Source of the DNA: Archivesica marissinica
Lineage: Eukaryota; Mollusca; Bivalvia; Venerida; Vesicomyidae
Assembly: GCA_014843695.1 (NCBI GenBank)
Contig: CM026390.1
Coordinates: 2,873,213 to 2,937,212, forward strand
DNA: 64,000 nt
Reading direction: 5' to 3'
Shown piece after piece: positions 25,793-36,827 of this stretch. Both the position numbers and the translations under genes were made by a program. The notes below the pieces were generated by a model, which had not been told where the DNA came from, did no database searches, and was given only the letters and a program-made list of their open reading frames with translations. Numbering within the stretch: position 1 is the stretch's first letter; each line of letters starts with the position of its first letter.

Positions 25793-26492
25793 ATTTTATT
25801 TGTATTCAAAATGTCACAAGACAAATAGAAAATAATTAAATGACTGCCTGCAAACACATTTTGTTTTATTAAAGATACCATCAATAAACGTTGAGAATGA
25901 GGAAAGAAATTATTTTGCCATAAGCCGAGACTGGGAAGAAAGTTTTTGCTGAGGTCATGTTTGTGATGGAACATTAAATGGAGAGTGAAACATTAGATTA
26001 TCTCAGTCAATCTCATCATTTGAAGTCAATCTTTATCTAAACTAACTCATCTTCTTGGAATGTTTTGGCAATAAGAGGGCTGTTTTATCTTAATTCCAGC
26101 AATTTTAATGTAATTTGAGTTATTTTTGAAACCTGAACATGAACAGTATTTGTTCACTCAGAAGTCGGGTTCTAATCAAGCGTAATGTAGAACTTCACTG
26201 GTATAAATCAAGTTGTTCCAATTACAAAAGAAATATGCCAATGAATGAAAATGTTACTAAAGTACAAACATATATGTGGTGATAAAATTTATCAGTTTCT
26301 TTATAAACCTACGTTTTTCAGATACTAAAAAAAACAGATGTTAGTTTGAAAAAGTGAATCCATTAATTGAAGATAAAAGACAGGAACAGTTTTTAGACAT
26401 ATTTTGTCAGGAACTCTTTGTCTGAAACTTTGAGTTAATTGAACATTTCGGGGAAGGCATCCTTCATTATTTTGAGAAAATGAAAATAGTGA
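25793..26492. other. Intronic unique AT-rich sequence
   Basis: About 700 bp with no tandem structure. I found no splice-bounded reading frame resembling an alternative PKC terminal exon. Confidence 0.65.
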
Positions 26493-26572
26493 AGATGTGA
26501 GAGTTGAGTGAAGTTGTGAGAGTTGAGTGAAGTTGTGAGAGTTGAGTGAAGTTGTGAGAGTTGAGTGAAGTT
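26493..26572 (+). repeat. 19-bp minisatellite (about 4 copies)
   Basis: Four near-perfect copies of GTTGTGAGAGTTGAGTGAA. This is the shortest unit among the arrays of the window. Confidence 0.95.
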
Positions 26573-26939
26573 GCATGGTACTGTTGTTACCGGTAGTTAA
26601 GTGTTTACCTTGGTATTGTTTTGTGTATCGATATTGTATGCATGGATGCTTCCTATCCCCCCCCCCCCGCATGTGTATAACACAGATCTGTCTTTGAAGC
26701 CTTTTGAGTTACATGTATGCAGAAAATTCTTGTATATTATATATACCGCATATATTATAAAAACAATTTTTAAAAAAGAGAGCAAAAACATTTGATTTGT
26801 GTTGGTGACGATTTTTCGATATTATATATATATTATGAAACATATTTGAGTAAATCAGTATAAGAAATGCACAATGCTGCTCCGTTTGGAAGGAATAAGA
26901 GATTTATATAATCACAGTAATACAAGTAAAATGCACACC
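26573..26939. other. Intronic unique sequence with a 12-C run
   Basis: It includes a homopolymer of 12 C at 26657-26668 and AT-rich dinucleotide tracts. No gene is seen. Confidence 0.7.
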
Positions 26940-27105
26940 TGTCACATAGTATAAAAGTTACAGTATAAAACATCACATAGTATAAAACGTCACATAGTAT
27001 AAAAGTTACAGTATAAAACATCACATAGTATAAAACATCACATAGTATAAAAGTTATAGTATAAGATGTCACATAGTATAAAACATCATATTGTATAAAA
27101 GTTAA
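26940..27105 (+). repeat. Short irregular CACATAGTATAAAA repeats
   Basis: Alternating CACATAGTATAAAA and GTTACAGTATAAAA modules. They share the AGTATAAAAC core with the adjoining 31-bp array and look like its diverged ancestor. Confidence 0.85.
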
Positions 27106-27594
27106 AACAGCAACTGGTGATATATTTACAGTATAAAACAGCAACTGGTGATATATTTACAGTATAAAACAGCAAATGGTGATATATTTACAGTATAAAA
27201 CAGCAACTGGTGATATATTTACAGTATAAAACAGCAACTGGTGATATATTTACAGTATAAAACAGCAACTGGTGATATATTTACAGTATAAAACAGCAAC
27301 TGGTGATATATGTACAGTATAAAACAGCAACTGGTGATATATTTACAGTATAAAACAGCAAATGGTGATACATTTACAGTATAAAACAGCAACTGGTGAT
27401 ATATTTACAGTATAAAACAGCAAATGGTGATATATTTACAGTATAAAACAGCAACTGGTGATATATTTACAGTATAAAACAGCAAATGGTGATATATTTA
27501 CAGTATAAAACAGCAAATGGTGATATATTTACAGTATAAAACAGCAACTGGTGATATATTTACAGTATAAAACAGCAACTGGTGATATATTTAC
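27106..27594 (+). repeat. 31-bp minisatellite (about 15 copies)
   Basis: The unit is AGTATAAAACAGCAACTGG plus TGATATATTTAC, with CAACTGG/CAAATGG variants. It ends where a different 31-bp array begins. Confidence 0.96.
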
Positions 27595-27980
27595 CGCTAT
27601 GTAGCTAGCACCACTAGAAGCTATGTGCTATGAAGCTAGCACCACTAGAAGCTATTTGCTATGTAGCTAGCACCACTAGAAGCTATGTGCTATGAAGCTA
27701 GCACCACTAGAAGCTATGTGCTATGTAGCTAGCACCACTAGAAGCTATGTGCTATGAAGCTAGCACCACTAGAAGCTATGTAGCTAGCACCACTAGAAGC
27801 TATGTGCTATGAAGCTAGCACCACTAGAAGCTATGTGCTATGTAGCTAGCACCACTAGAAGCTATGTGCTATGAAGCTAGCACCACTAGAAGCTATGTGC
27901 TATGAAGCTAGCACCACTAGAAGCTATGTGCTATGAGGCTAGCACCACTAGAAGCTATGTACTATGAAGCTAGCACCACT
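27595..27980 (+). repeat. 31-bp minisatellite with GCTAGC palindrome (about 12 copies)
   Basis: The unit contains GCTAGCACCACTAGAAGC and TATGTGCTATGAA (or TATGTA). Each unit holds the palindrome GCTAGC and the imperfect inverted pair CTAGC/ACTAG. One unit lacks the TGTGCTATGAA portion. Confidence 0.95.
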
Positions 27981-28281
27981 ATTGATAACATTTTCACTAT
28001 GACTGGATCAATTATCATCTATGAACAACAGCTGCTGTTTATAATAAATAAAAGGAAGATGAATTTAATAATAATTCATTACCGTTATTTGCTCTGTATA
28101 TCACGTACATTTAATATTAAAATCTTGTAGAATTTGTCTAGTGCGCAGTATTCGCAGGCATAGCATTCAAAACATTTTTTTCAAGAGAAAATTATCCAAA
28201 ATTTAGCGATAATCGGTGATGAATTCAACACGCAAACAGCTCCATAATAATTCATTATAAAATAACCAAACCATCTACCGA
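27981..28281. other. Intronic unique sequence
   Basis: About 300 bp of AT-rich unique DNA. No exon or RNA gene is seen. Confidence 0.7.
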
Positions 28282-28680
28282 TAGTCTAAACATAGCTAGA
28301 ATGGACAAGACCAAAGATGAACATATATGGTGTCTAAACATAGCTAGAATGGACAAGACCAAAGATGAACATATATGGTGTCTAAACATAACTAGAATGA
28401 ACAAGACCACAGATGAACATATATGGTGTCTAAACATAGCTAGAATGAACAAGACCAAAGATGAACATATATGGTGTCTAAACATAGCTAGAATGGACAA
28501 GACCAAAGATGAACATATATGGTGTCTAAACATAGCTAGAATGAACAAGACCAAAGATGAACATATATGGTGTTTAAACATATCTAGAATGAACAAGACC
28601 AAAGATGAACATATATGGTGTCTAAACATAACTAGAATGAACAAGACCAAAGATTAACATATATGGTGTCTAAACATAGT
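28282..28680 (+). repeat. 48-bp minisatellite (about 8 copies)
   Basis: The unit contains ATAGCTAGAATGAACAAGAC, CAAAGATGAACATATATGG and TGTCTAAAC. It is open on both strands (118 and 131 codons) because 48 is divisible by three. Those frames are not credible genes. Confidence 0.95.
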
Positions 28681-28699
28681 CAGCATTTATAAAAATACT

Positions 28700-31491
28700 A
28701 CAAGTTGCACATTGCATATTGGGTCTAGTTGTAAGTTGCACATCACATATTGGGTCTAGTTGCACATCACATATTGGGTCTAGTTGCACATCACATATTG
28801 GGTCTAGTTGCAAGGTGCACATCACATATTGGGTCTAGTTGCACATCACATATTGGGTCTAGTTGCAAGTTGCACATCACATATTGGGTCTAGTTGTAAG
28901 TTGCACAGCACATATTGGGTCTAGTTGCACATCACATATTGGGTCTAGTTGCACATCACATATTGGGTCTAGTTGCACATCACATATTGGGTCTAGTTGC
29001 ACATCACATATTGGGTCTAGTTGCACATCACATATTGGGTCTAGTTGCAAGTTGCACATCACATATTGGGTCTAGTTGCACATCACATATTGGGTCTAGT
29101 TGTAAGTTGCACATCACATATTGGGTCTAGTTGCAAGTTGCACATCACATATTGGGTCTAGTTGCACATCACATATTGGGTCTAGTTGCACATCACATAT
29201 TGGGTCTAGTTGTAAGTTGCACATCACATATTGGGTCTAGTTGTAAGTTGCACATCACATATTGGATCTAGTTGCACATCACATATTGGGTCTAGTTGCA
29301 CATCACATATTGGGTCTAGTTGCAAGTTGCACATCACATATTTGGTCTAGTTGCAAGTTGCACATCACATATTGGGTCTAGTTGCACATCACATATTGGG
29401 TCTAGTTGCACATCACATATTGGGTCTAGTTGTAAGTTGCACATCACATATTGGATCTAGTTGCACATCACATATTGGGTCTAGTTGCACATCACATATT
29501 GGGTCTAGTTGCAAGTTGCACATCACATATTTGGTCTAGTTGCAAGTTGCACATCACATATTGGGTCTAGTTGCACATCACATATTGGGTCTAGTTGCAC
29601 ATCACATATTGGGTCTAGTTGTAAGTTGCACATCACATATTGGGTCTAGTTGTAAGTTGCACATCACATATTGGGTCTAGTTGCAAGTTGCACATCACAT
29701 ATTGGGTCTAGTTGTAAGTTGCACATCACATATTTGGTCTAGTTGTAAGTTGCACATCACATATTGGGTCTAGTTGTAAGTTGCACATCACATATTGGGT
29801 ATAGTTGCACATCACATATTGGGTCTAGTTGTAAGTTGCACATCACATATTGGGTCTAGTTGCAAGTTGCACATCACATATTGGGTCTAGTTGCAAGTTG
29901 CACATCACATATTGGGTCTAGTTGCACATCACATATTGGGTCTAGTTGCACATCACATATTGGGTCTAGTTGCACATCACATATTGGGTCTAGTTGCAAG
30001 TTGCACATCACATATTGGGTCTAGTTGCACATCACATATTGGGTCTAGTTGTAAGTTGCACATTACATATTGGGTCTAGTTGCACATCACATATTGGGTC
30101 TAGTTGTAAGTTGCACATCACATATTGGGTCTAGTTGCACATCACATATTGGGTCTAGTTGTAAGTTGCACATCACATATTGGGTCTAGTTGCACATCAC
30201 ATATTGGGTCTAGTTGCACGTCACATATTGGGTCTAGTTGCAAGTTGCACATCACATATTTGGTCTAGTTGCAAGTTGCACATCACATATTGGGTCTAGT
30301 TGCAAGTTGCACATCACATATTGGGTCTAGTTGCACATCACATATTGGGTCTAGTTGCACATCACATATTGGGTCTAGTTGTAAGTTGCACATCACATAT
30401 TGGGTCTAGTTGCACATCACATATTGGGTCTAGTTGTTAGTTGCACATCACATATTGGATCTAGTTGCACATCACATATTGGGTCTAGTTGCACATCACA
30501 TATTGGGTCTAGTTGCAAGTTGCACATCACATATTTGGTCTAGTTGCAAGTTGCACATCACATATTGGGTCTAGTTGCACATCACATATTGGGTCTAGTT
30601 GCACATCACATATTGGGTCTAGTTGTAAGTTGCACATCACATATTGGGTCTAGTTGCACATCACATATTGGGTCTAGTTGTAAGTTGCACATCACATATT
30701 GGGTCTAGTTGCAAGTTGCACATCACATATTGGGTCTAGTTGTAAGTTGCACATCACATATTTGGTCTAGTTGTAAGTTGCACATCACATATTGGGTCTA
30801 GTTGTAAGTTGCACATCACATATTGGGTCTAGTTGCACATCACATATTGGGTCTATTTGTAAGTTGCACATCACATATTGGGTCTAGTTGCAAGTTGCAC
30901 ATCACATATTGGGTCTAGTTGCAAGTTGCACATCACATATTGGGTCTAGTTGCACATCACATATTGGGTCTAGTTGCACATCACATATTGGGTCTAGTTG
31001 CAAGTTGCACATCACATATTGGGTCTAGTTGCAAGTTGCACATCACATATTGGGTCTAGTTGTAAGTTGCACATCACATATTGGGTCTAGTTGCAAGTTG
31101 CACATCACATATTGGGTCTAGTTGCACATCACATAGTGGGTCTAGTTGCAAGTTGCACATCACATATTGGGTCTAGTTGCACAGCACATATTGGGTCTAG
31201 TTGCACATCACATATTGGGTCTAGTTGCAAGTTGCACATCACATATTGGGTCTAGTTGCAAGTTGCACATCACATATTGGGTCTAGTTGCAAGTTGCACA
31301 TCACATATTGGGTCTAGTTGCAAGTTGCACATCGCATATTGGGTCTAGTTGTAAGTTGCACATCACATATTGGGTCTAGTTGCACATCACATATTGGGTC
31401 TAGTTGCACATCGCATATTGGGTCTAGTTGTAAGTTGCACATCACATATTGGGTCTAGTTGCAAGTTGCACATCGCATATTGGGTCTATTT
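28700..31491 (+). repeat. Mixed 24/31-bp minisatellite (about 100 units)
   Basis: The core unit GTTGCACATCACATATTGGG plus TCTA is 24 bp. Many units carry an extra 7-bp GTTGCAA or GTTGTAA, making 31 bp. Long and short units are interspersed. Blocks such as 29341-29530 resemble 29521-29690, suggesting local block duplication. Confidence 0.96.
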
Positions 31492-31902
31492 GTTCACTGT
31501 ACAATTCTCATACCATATCGTACACAACGATGTTCCATGTATTCGTACGATGCCTAGCCTGGCATCCAGTCTGCAAAATATTTACTTGATTTTATCAGAA
31601 ACTCAAATGCGGATCAATTGACTGTTTGTTGTTAAATAAATACAAATATATATTATGACGAACATGGAAAAATATATCAACAAGTTTTGCGGGGCTACTC
31701 TGACTAAGTGTCGTGATTGGATATCGAAGGTGTGCAGGATTAAATCTTGTTTCAGTTTTAGATAATACTGACGTGTCGAGAGTAGCACGTTCAATGTGTG
31801 ACTGTGACTGACCATTGTTAGCAAAATAGGCATTGAACAAAAGAAATCTAAATTAAGTGATGAAAATTGTCCCCTTAGGGACTCTGGTATGAACATTTAA
31901 GT
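31492..31902. other. Intronic unique sequence
   Basis: Non-tandem intron DNA between the 24/31-bp array and a minus-strand SINE. The small overlapping minus-strand reading frames here show no recognisable domain. Confidence 0.65.
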
Positions 31903-32136
31903 TTAAACTTTATTTATTTTACAATGATTGCAAAACAAGCTTTAACAACTTATATTAATCACTCTCGTTGGCGCGAATGAAAGCGTAAATGTGGTCATTC
32001 GTGTTGGAGGAAACCAGAGTACCCGGAGAAAACCCACCTGTCCGATCTGGCGACCATCGTACCATCTCACATACTTGCCAGTCCGAGGATAGAACCCAGG
32101 TTGCATTGGTGAGAAGTGCCACTCCGCTATACGGAC
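31903..32136 (-). mobile_element. tRNA-derived SINE-like element, minus strand
   Basis: On the minus strand the head is GTCCGTATAGCGGAGTGG (A box TAGCGGAGTGG) and later GGGTTCTATCCTCGGAC (B box). The outer GTCCG/CGGAC stem is complementary. The body has GGTTTTCTCCGGGTACTC, a segment I recognise as common in SINE-like repeats of molluscs and fish. The 3' end is the A/T-rich AAAATAAATAAAG near 31903. The tRNA-like head is shorter than a full tRNA. Confidence 0.7.
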
Positions 32137-32289
32137 ATCCCTATATGTTTCACCCAGTATTCATGAAACCTGATCATATCTCTTTCGAGTTTGCAATTTT
32201 GGATCACTCGATGGAAACAACTAGAGCATATCTTTGAGCTAGTATTTGAATATTGGAACTCCGGAGTCAAGATTGGCACTTGCCATCAG

Positions 32290-32470
32290 GTTGAATCTCA
32301 TTGTACTCAGGTGAGCAAAGTTGGGCCTTCTGTGTCTGCCTTGTAACTGAGGGGTTGTGAGTTTGAACCCCGCCAGGAACACGGTGGTGGTGTCTTTAGG
32401 CAAGACTCTCGCTCCCTTGCGGCGATGGATTCCACCAGAAATGAGGTCTTGTGAGCAATTAAACTTAATA
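32290..32470 (+). mobile_element. SINE-like element with conserved tail, + strand
   Basis: A B-box-like GAGTTTGAACCCCG is followed by a body with GTCTTTAGGCAAGACTC and GCGATGGATTCCACCAG. The TTTAGGCAAGAC and GATGGATTCCACCA modules recur at 56325-56450, so this is a dispersed family. The 21-bp array starts immediately after its tail. Confidence 0.65.
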
Positions 32471-32472
32471 TA

Positions 32473-34451
32473 ATGCTCCTTGTGTATGCACTGGTTCTCT
32501 TTGTGTATATATTGGTGCTCTTTGTGTATGTATTGGTGCTCTTTGTGTATGTATTGGTGCTTTTTGTGAATATATTGGTGCTCTTTGTGAATGTATTGGT
32601 GCTCTTTGTGTATGTATTGGTTCTCTTTGTGTATGTATTAGTGCTCTTTGTGTATGCACTGGTTCTCTTTGTGAATGTATTGGTTCTCTTTGTGAATGTA
32701 TTGGTTCTCTTTGTTTATGCACTGGTTTTCTTTGTGTATGCACTGGTTCTCTTTGTGAATGTATTGGTTCTCTTTGTGAATGTATTGGTTCTCTTTGTTT
32801 ATGCACTGGTTTTCTTTGTGTATGCACTGGTTCTCTTTGTGAATGTATTGGTTCTCTTTGTGAATGCACTGGTTCTCTTTGTGTATGCATTGGTTCTCTT
32901 TGTGTATGTATTAGTGCTCTTTGTGAATGCATTGGATCTCTTTGTGAATGCATTGGTTCTCTTTGTGAATGTATTGGTGCTCTTTGTGTATGCACTGGTT
33001 CTCTTTGTGTATGTATTGGTTCTCTTTGTTTATGCATTGGTGCTCTTTGTGAATGTATTGGTGCTCTTTGTGTATGTATTGGTTCTTTTTGTTTATGCAT
33101 TGGTGCTCTTTGTGAATGTATTGGTGCTCTTTGTGTATGTATTGGTTCTCTTTGTGAATGTATTGGTTCTCTTTGTGTATGCATTGGTTCTCTTTGTTTA
33201 TGTATTGGTTCTCTTTGTGTATGCACTGGTTCTCTTTGTGTATGTATTGGTTCTCTTTGTGTATGCACTGGTTCTCTTTGTGAATGTATTGGTTCTCTTT
33301 GTGTATGCATTAGTGCTCTTTGTGTATGTATTAGTGCTCTTTGTGTATGTATTGGTTCTCTTTGTGAATGCATTGGTTCTCTTTGTGTATGTACTGGTTC
33401 TCTTTGTATATGTATTGGTTCTCTTTGTGTATGCACTGGTTCTCTTTGTGAATGTATTGGTTCTCTTTGTGAATGTATTGGCTCTCTTTGTGTATGTATT
33501 GGTTCTCTTTGTTTATGCATTGGTTCTCTTTGTGAATGTATTGGTTCTCTTTGTGTATGTATTAGTGCTCTTTGTGTATGTATTGGTTCTCTTTGTGAAT
33601 GCATTGGTTCTCTTTGTTTATGTATTGGTTCTCTTTGTGAATGCATTGGTTCTCTTTGTTTATGTATTGGTTCTCTTTGTGTATGTATTGGTTGTCTTTG
33701 TGAATGCATTGGTTCTCTTTGTTTATGTATTGGTTCTCTTTGTGAATGCATTGGTTCTCTTTGTTTATGTATTGGTTCTCTTTGTGTATGTATTGGTTCT
33801 CTTTGTGAATGTATTGGTTCTCTTTGTGAATGTATTGGTTCTCTTTGTGTATGTATTGGTTCTCTTTGTGTATGTATTGGTTCTCTTTGTGTATCTATTG
33901 GTTCTCTTTGTGTATGTATTGGTTCTCTTTGTTTATGTATTGGTTCTCTTTGTGTATGTATTGGTTCTCTTTGTGAATGTATTGGTTCTCTTTGTGAATG
34001 TATTGGTTCTCTTTGTGTATGTATTGGTTCTCTTTGTGTATGTATTGGTTTTCTTTGTGTATGTATTGGTTCTCTTTGTGTATGTATTGGTTCTCTTTGT
34101 GTATGTATTGGTGCTCTTTGTGAATGTATTGGTGCTCTTTGTGTATGTATTGGTTCTCTTTGTGTATGTATTGGTTCTCTTTGTGTATGTATTGGTGCTC
34201 TTTGTGTATATATTGGTGCTCTTTGTGAATGTATTGGTTCTCTTTGTGTATGTATTGGTGCTCTTTGTTTATGTATTGGTTCTCTTTGTGTATGTATTGG
34301 TGCTCTTTGTTTATGTATTGGTTCTCCTTGTGTATATATTGGTGCTCTTTGTGAATGTATTGGTTCTCTTTGTGAATGTATTGGTGCTCTTTGTGTATAT
34401 ATTGGTGCTCTTTGTGAATGTATTGGTGCTCTTTGTTTATGTATTGGTGTA
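32473..34451 (+). repeat. 21-bp minisatellite, second family (about 94 copies)
   Basis: The unit is GTTCTCTTTGTGTATGTATT plus G, with GTGCTC, GTGAATG, TTTATG and GCACTG variants. It lacks stops in one frame on each strand, producing paired opposite reading frames of 677 and 682 codons. These are repeat artefacts. It is unrelated in sequence to the 21-bp array at the window start. Confidence 0.96.
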
Positions 34452-34752
34452 TTTGTTCGCACATCTAACCCAGTTCCTGTTGCACAATGAGAATTTCGCT
34501 GGATGAACTCCAAACTCAGTTGTGGTCTCCTTGTAATGTGTTTGTCGTGAGGCCCTCTAACCCCTCATTTTATCTCAGCACAAACCCTCTTTTATTATAT
34601 CAGCACAATCCATCCTGTATATCAATGGACATCACTCAACATCCCCTGTCTCATAGTGTGACGGATATATAGGAATGGCCTCCCTCTGTCTGTCCGTACA
34701 AAAGATGAAAATTAAATTGATTTGGCATAAATGTTAACCATATGCTCCAAGC
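34452..34752. other. Intronic unique sequence
   Basis: About 300 bp between arrays. No gene seen. Confidence 0.7.
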
Positions 34753-35143
34753 CGATGTGCAGAACCATGTTTCAACCATGTCATTTTCGATGTGCAGAAC
34801 CATGTTTCAACCATGTCATTTTCGATGTGCAGAACCATGTTTCAACCATGTCATTGTCGATGTGCAGAACCATGTTTCAACCATGTCATTGGCGATGTGC
34901 AGAACCATCTTTCAACCATGTCATTGTCGATGTGCAGAACCATGTTTCAACCATGTCATTGTCGATGTGCAGAACCATCTTTCAATCATGTCATTGTCGA
35001 TGTGCAGAACCATCTTTCAACCATGTCATTGTCGATGTGCAGAACCATCTTTCAACCATGTCATTGTCGATGTGCAGAACCATCTTTCAACCATGTCATT
35101 GTCGATGTGCAGAACCATCTTTCAACCATGTCATTGTCGATGT
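34753..35143 (+). repeat. 35-bp minisatellite (about 11 copies)
   Basis: The unit contains GATGTGCAGAACCATCTTTC and AACCATGTCATTGTC. The first units have CATGTTTC, later ones CATCTTTC, showing a directional variant shift along the array. Confidence 0.96.
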
Positions 35144-35222
35144 CACACTTAGAACTTGGAGTTCAAATGACTATGTTGTGGCCACTACATAACTCTTGAA
35201 CCACGGTAACTTGGCACAAATG

Positions 35223-36588
35223 TTAACCACACCAAGATAATGTTTGCGTGCAGGTGTCACCCACAATTAGAACTTGTCACTTCACTCACTGAGTTAACCA
35301 CACCATTAACCACACCAAGACAATGTTTGAGTGCAGGTGTCACCCACAATTAGAACTTGTCACTTCACTCACTGAGTTAGCCACACCAAGACAATGTTTG
35401 AGTGCAGGTGTCGCCCACAATTAGAACTTGTCACTTCACTCACTGAATTAACCACACCATTAACCACACCAAGACAATGTTTGCGTGCAGGTGTCACCCA
35501 CAATTAGAACTTGTCACTTCACTCACTGAGTTAACCACACCATTAACCACACCAAGACAATGTTTGAGTGCAGGTTTCAGCCCACAATTAGAACTTGTCA
35601 CTTCACTCACTGAGTTAACCACACCAAGACAATGTTTGAGTGCAGGTGTCAGCCCTCAATTAGAACTTGTCACTTCACTCACTGAGCTAGCCACACCAAG
35701 ACAATGTTTGAGTGCAGATGTCAGCCCTCAATTAGAACTTATCACTTCACTCACTGAGCTAGCCACACCATTAACCACACCAAGACAATGTTTGCGTGCA
35801 GGTGTCACCCACAATTAGAACTTGTCACTTCACTCACTGAGTTAACCACACCAAGACAATGTTTGCGTGCAGGTGTCACCCACAATTAGAACGTGTCACT
35901 TCACTCACTGAGTTAGCTACACCAAGACAATGTTTGAGTGCAGGTGTCACCCACAATTAGAACTTGTCACTTCACTCACTGAGTTAGCTACACCAAGACA
36001 ATGTTTGCGTGCAGGTGTCACCCACAATTAGAACGTGTCACTTCACTCACTGAGTTAGCTACACCAAGACAATGTTTGCGTGCAGGTGTCACCCACAATT
36101 AGAACGTGTCACTTCACTCACTGAGTTAGCTACACCAAGACAATGTTTGCGTGCAGGTGTCACCCACAATTAGAACTTGTCACTTCACTCACTGAGTTAA
36201 CCACACCAAGACAATGTTTGCGTGCAGGTGTCACCCACAATTAGAACTTGTCACTTCACTCACTGAGTTAACCACACCAAGACAATGTTTGCGTGCAGGT
36301 GTCACCCACAATTAGAACTTGTCACTTCACTCACTGAGTTAACCACACCAAGACAATGTTTGCGTGCAGGTGTCACCCACAATTAGAACTTGTCACTTCA
36401 CTCACTGAGTTAACCACACCAAGACAATGTTTGCGTGCAGGTGTCACCCACAATTAGAACTTGTCACTTCACTCACTGAGTTAACCACACCATTAACCAC
36501 ACCAAGACAATGTTTGAGTGCAGGTGTCAGCCCTCAATTAGAACTTGTCACTTCACTCACTGAGTTAGCCACACCAAGACAATGTTTC
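35223..36588 (+). repeat. 71-bp minisatellite (about 19 units)
   Basis: The unit includes TTAACCACACCAAGACAATG, TTTGCGTGCAGGTGTCACCC, ACAATTAGAACTTGTCAC and TTCACTCACTGAG. Several units carry an additional TTAACCACACCA step, and some have GTTTGAGTG or GTCAGCCCTC variants. Confidence 0.96.
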
Positions 36589-36827
36589 GCTTACCACGAA
36601 ACCACGCTAACTTTAAACACGCCCAATGTAGTTCATACCCCAATGGAAACTATTAACCAGCATGTCATTACTTATATTTACATTAATTATTCTTTTAATG
36701 ACACAAAGAAATTATAGGACACTTTGCCTTTAAAATGTATTTAGACCAGATTGGCAACTTAACGTGTACCGAAACAGATATATAGATCATCCTTTAAACA
36801 GCGTAAAAAGTAAAATGCGCCTTTTTC
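36589..36827. other. Intronic unique sequence
   Basis: About 240 bp of unique DNA between two arrays. No gene seen. Confidence 0.7.

Noticed and set aside
28255..28657. Overlapping 118- and 131-codon reading frames on opposite strands
   Set aside because: Both come from a 48-bp tandem repeat divisible by three.
31989..32237. Small + strand reading frame of 82 codons
   Set aside because: It is the antisense of a tRNA-derived SINE-like element; the apparent peptide comes from the repeat.
32465..34513. Minus-strand 682-codon REPIHTQ repeat protein
   Set aside because: An equally long frame exists on the + strand, as expected from a 21-bp repeat. No splice, promoter or domain evidence.
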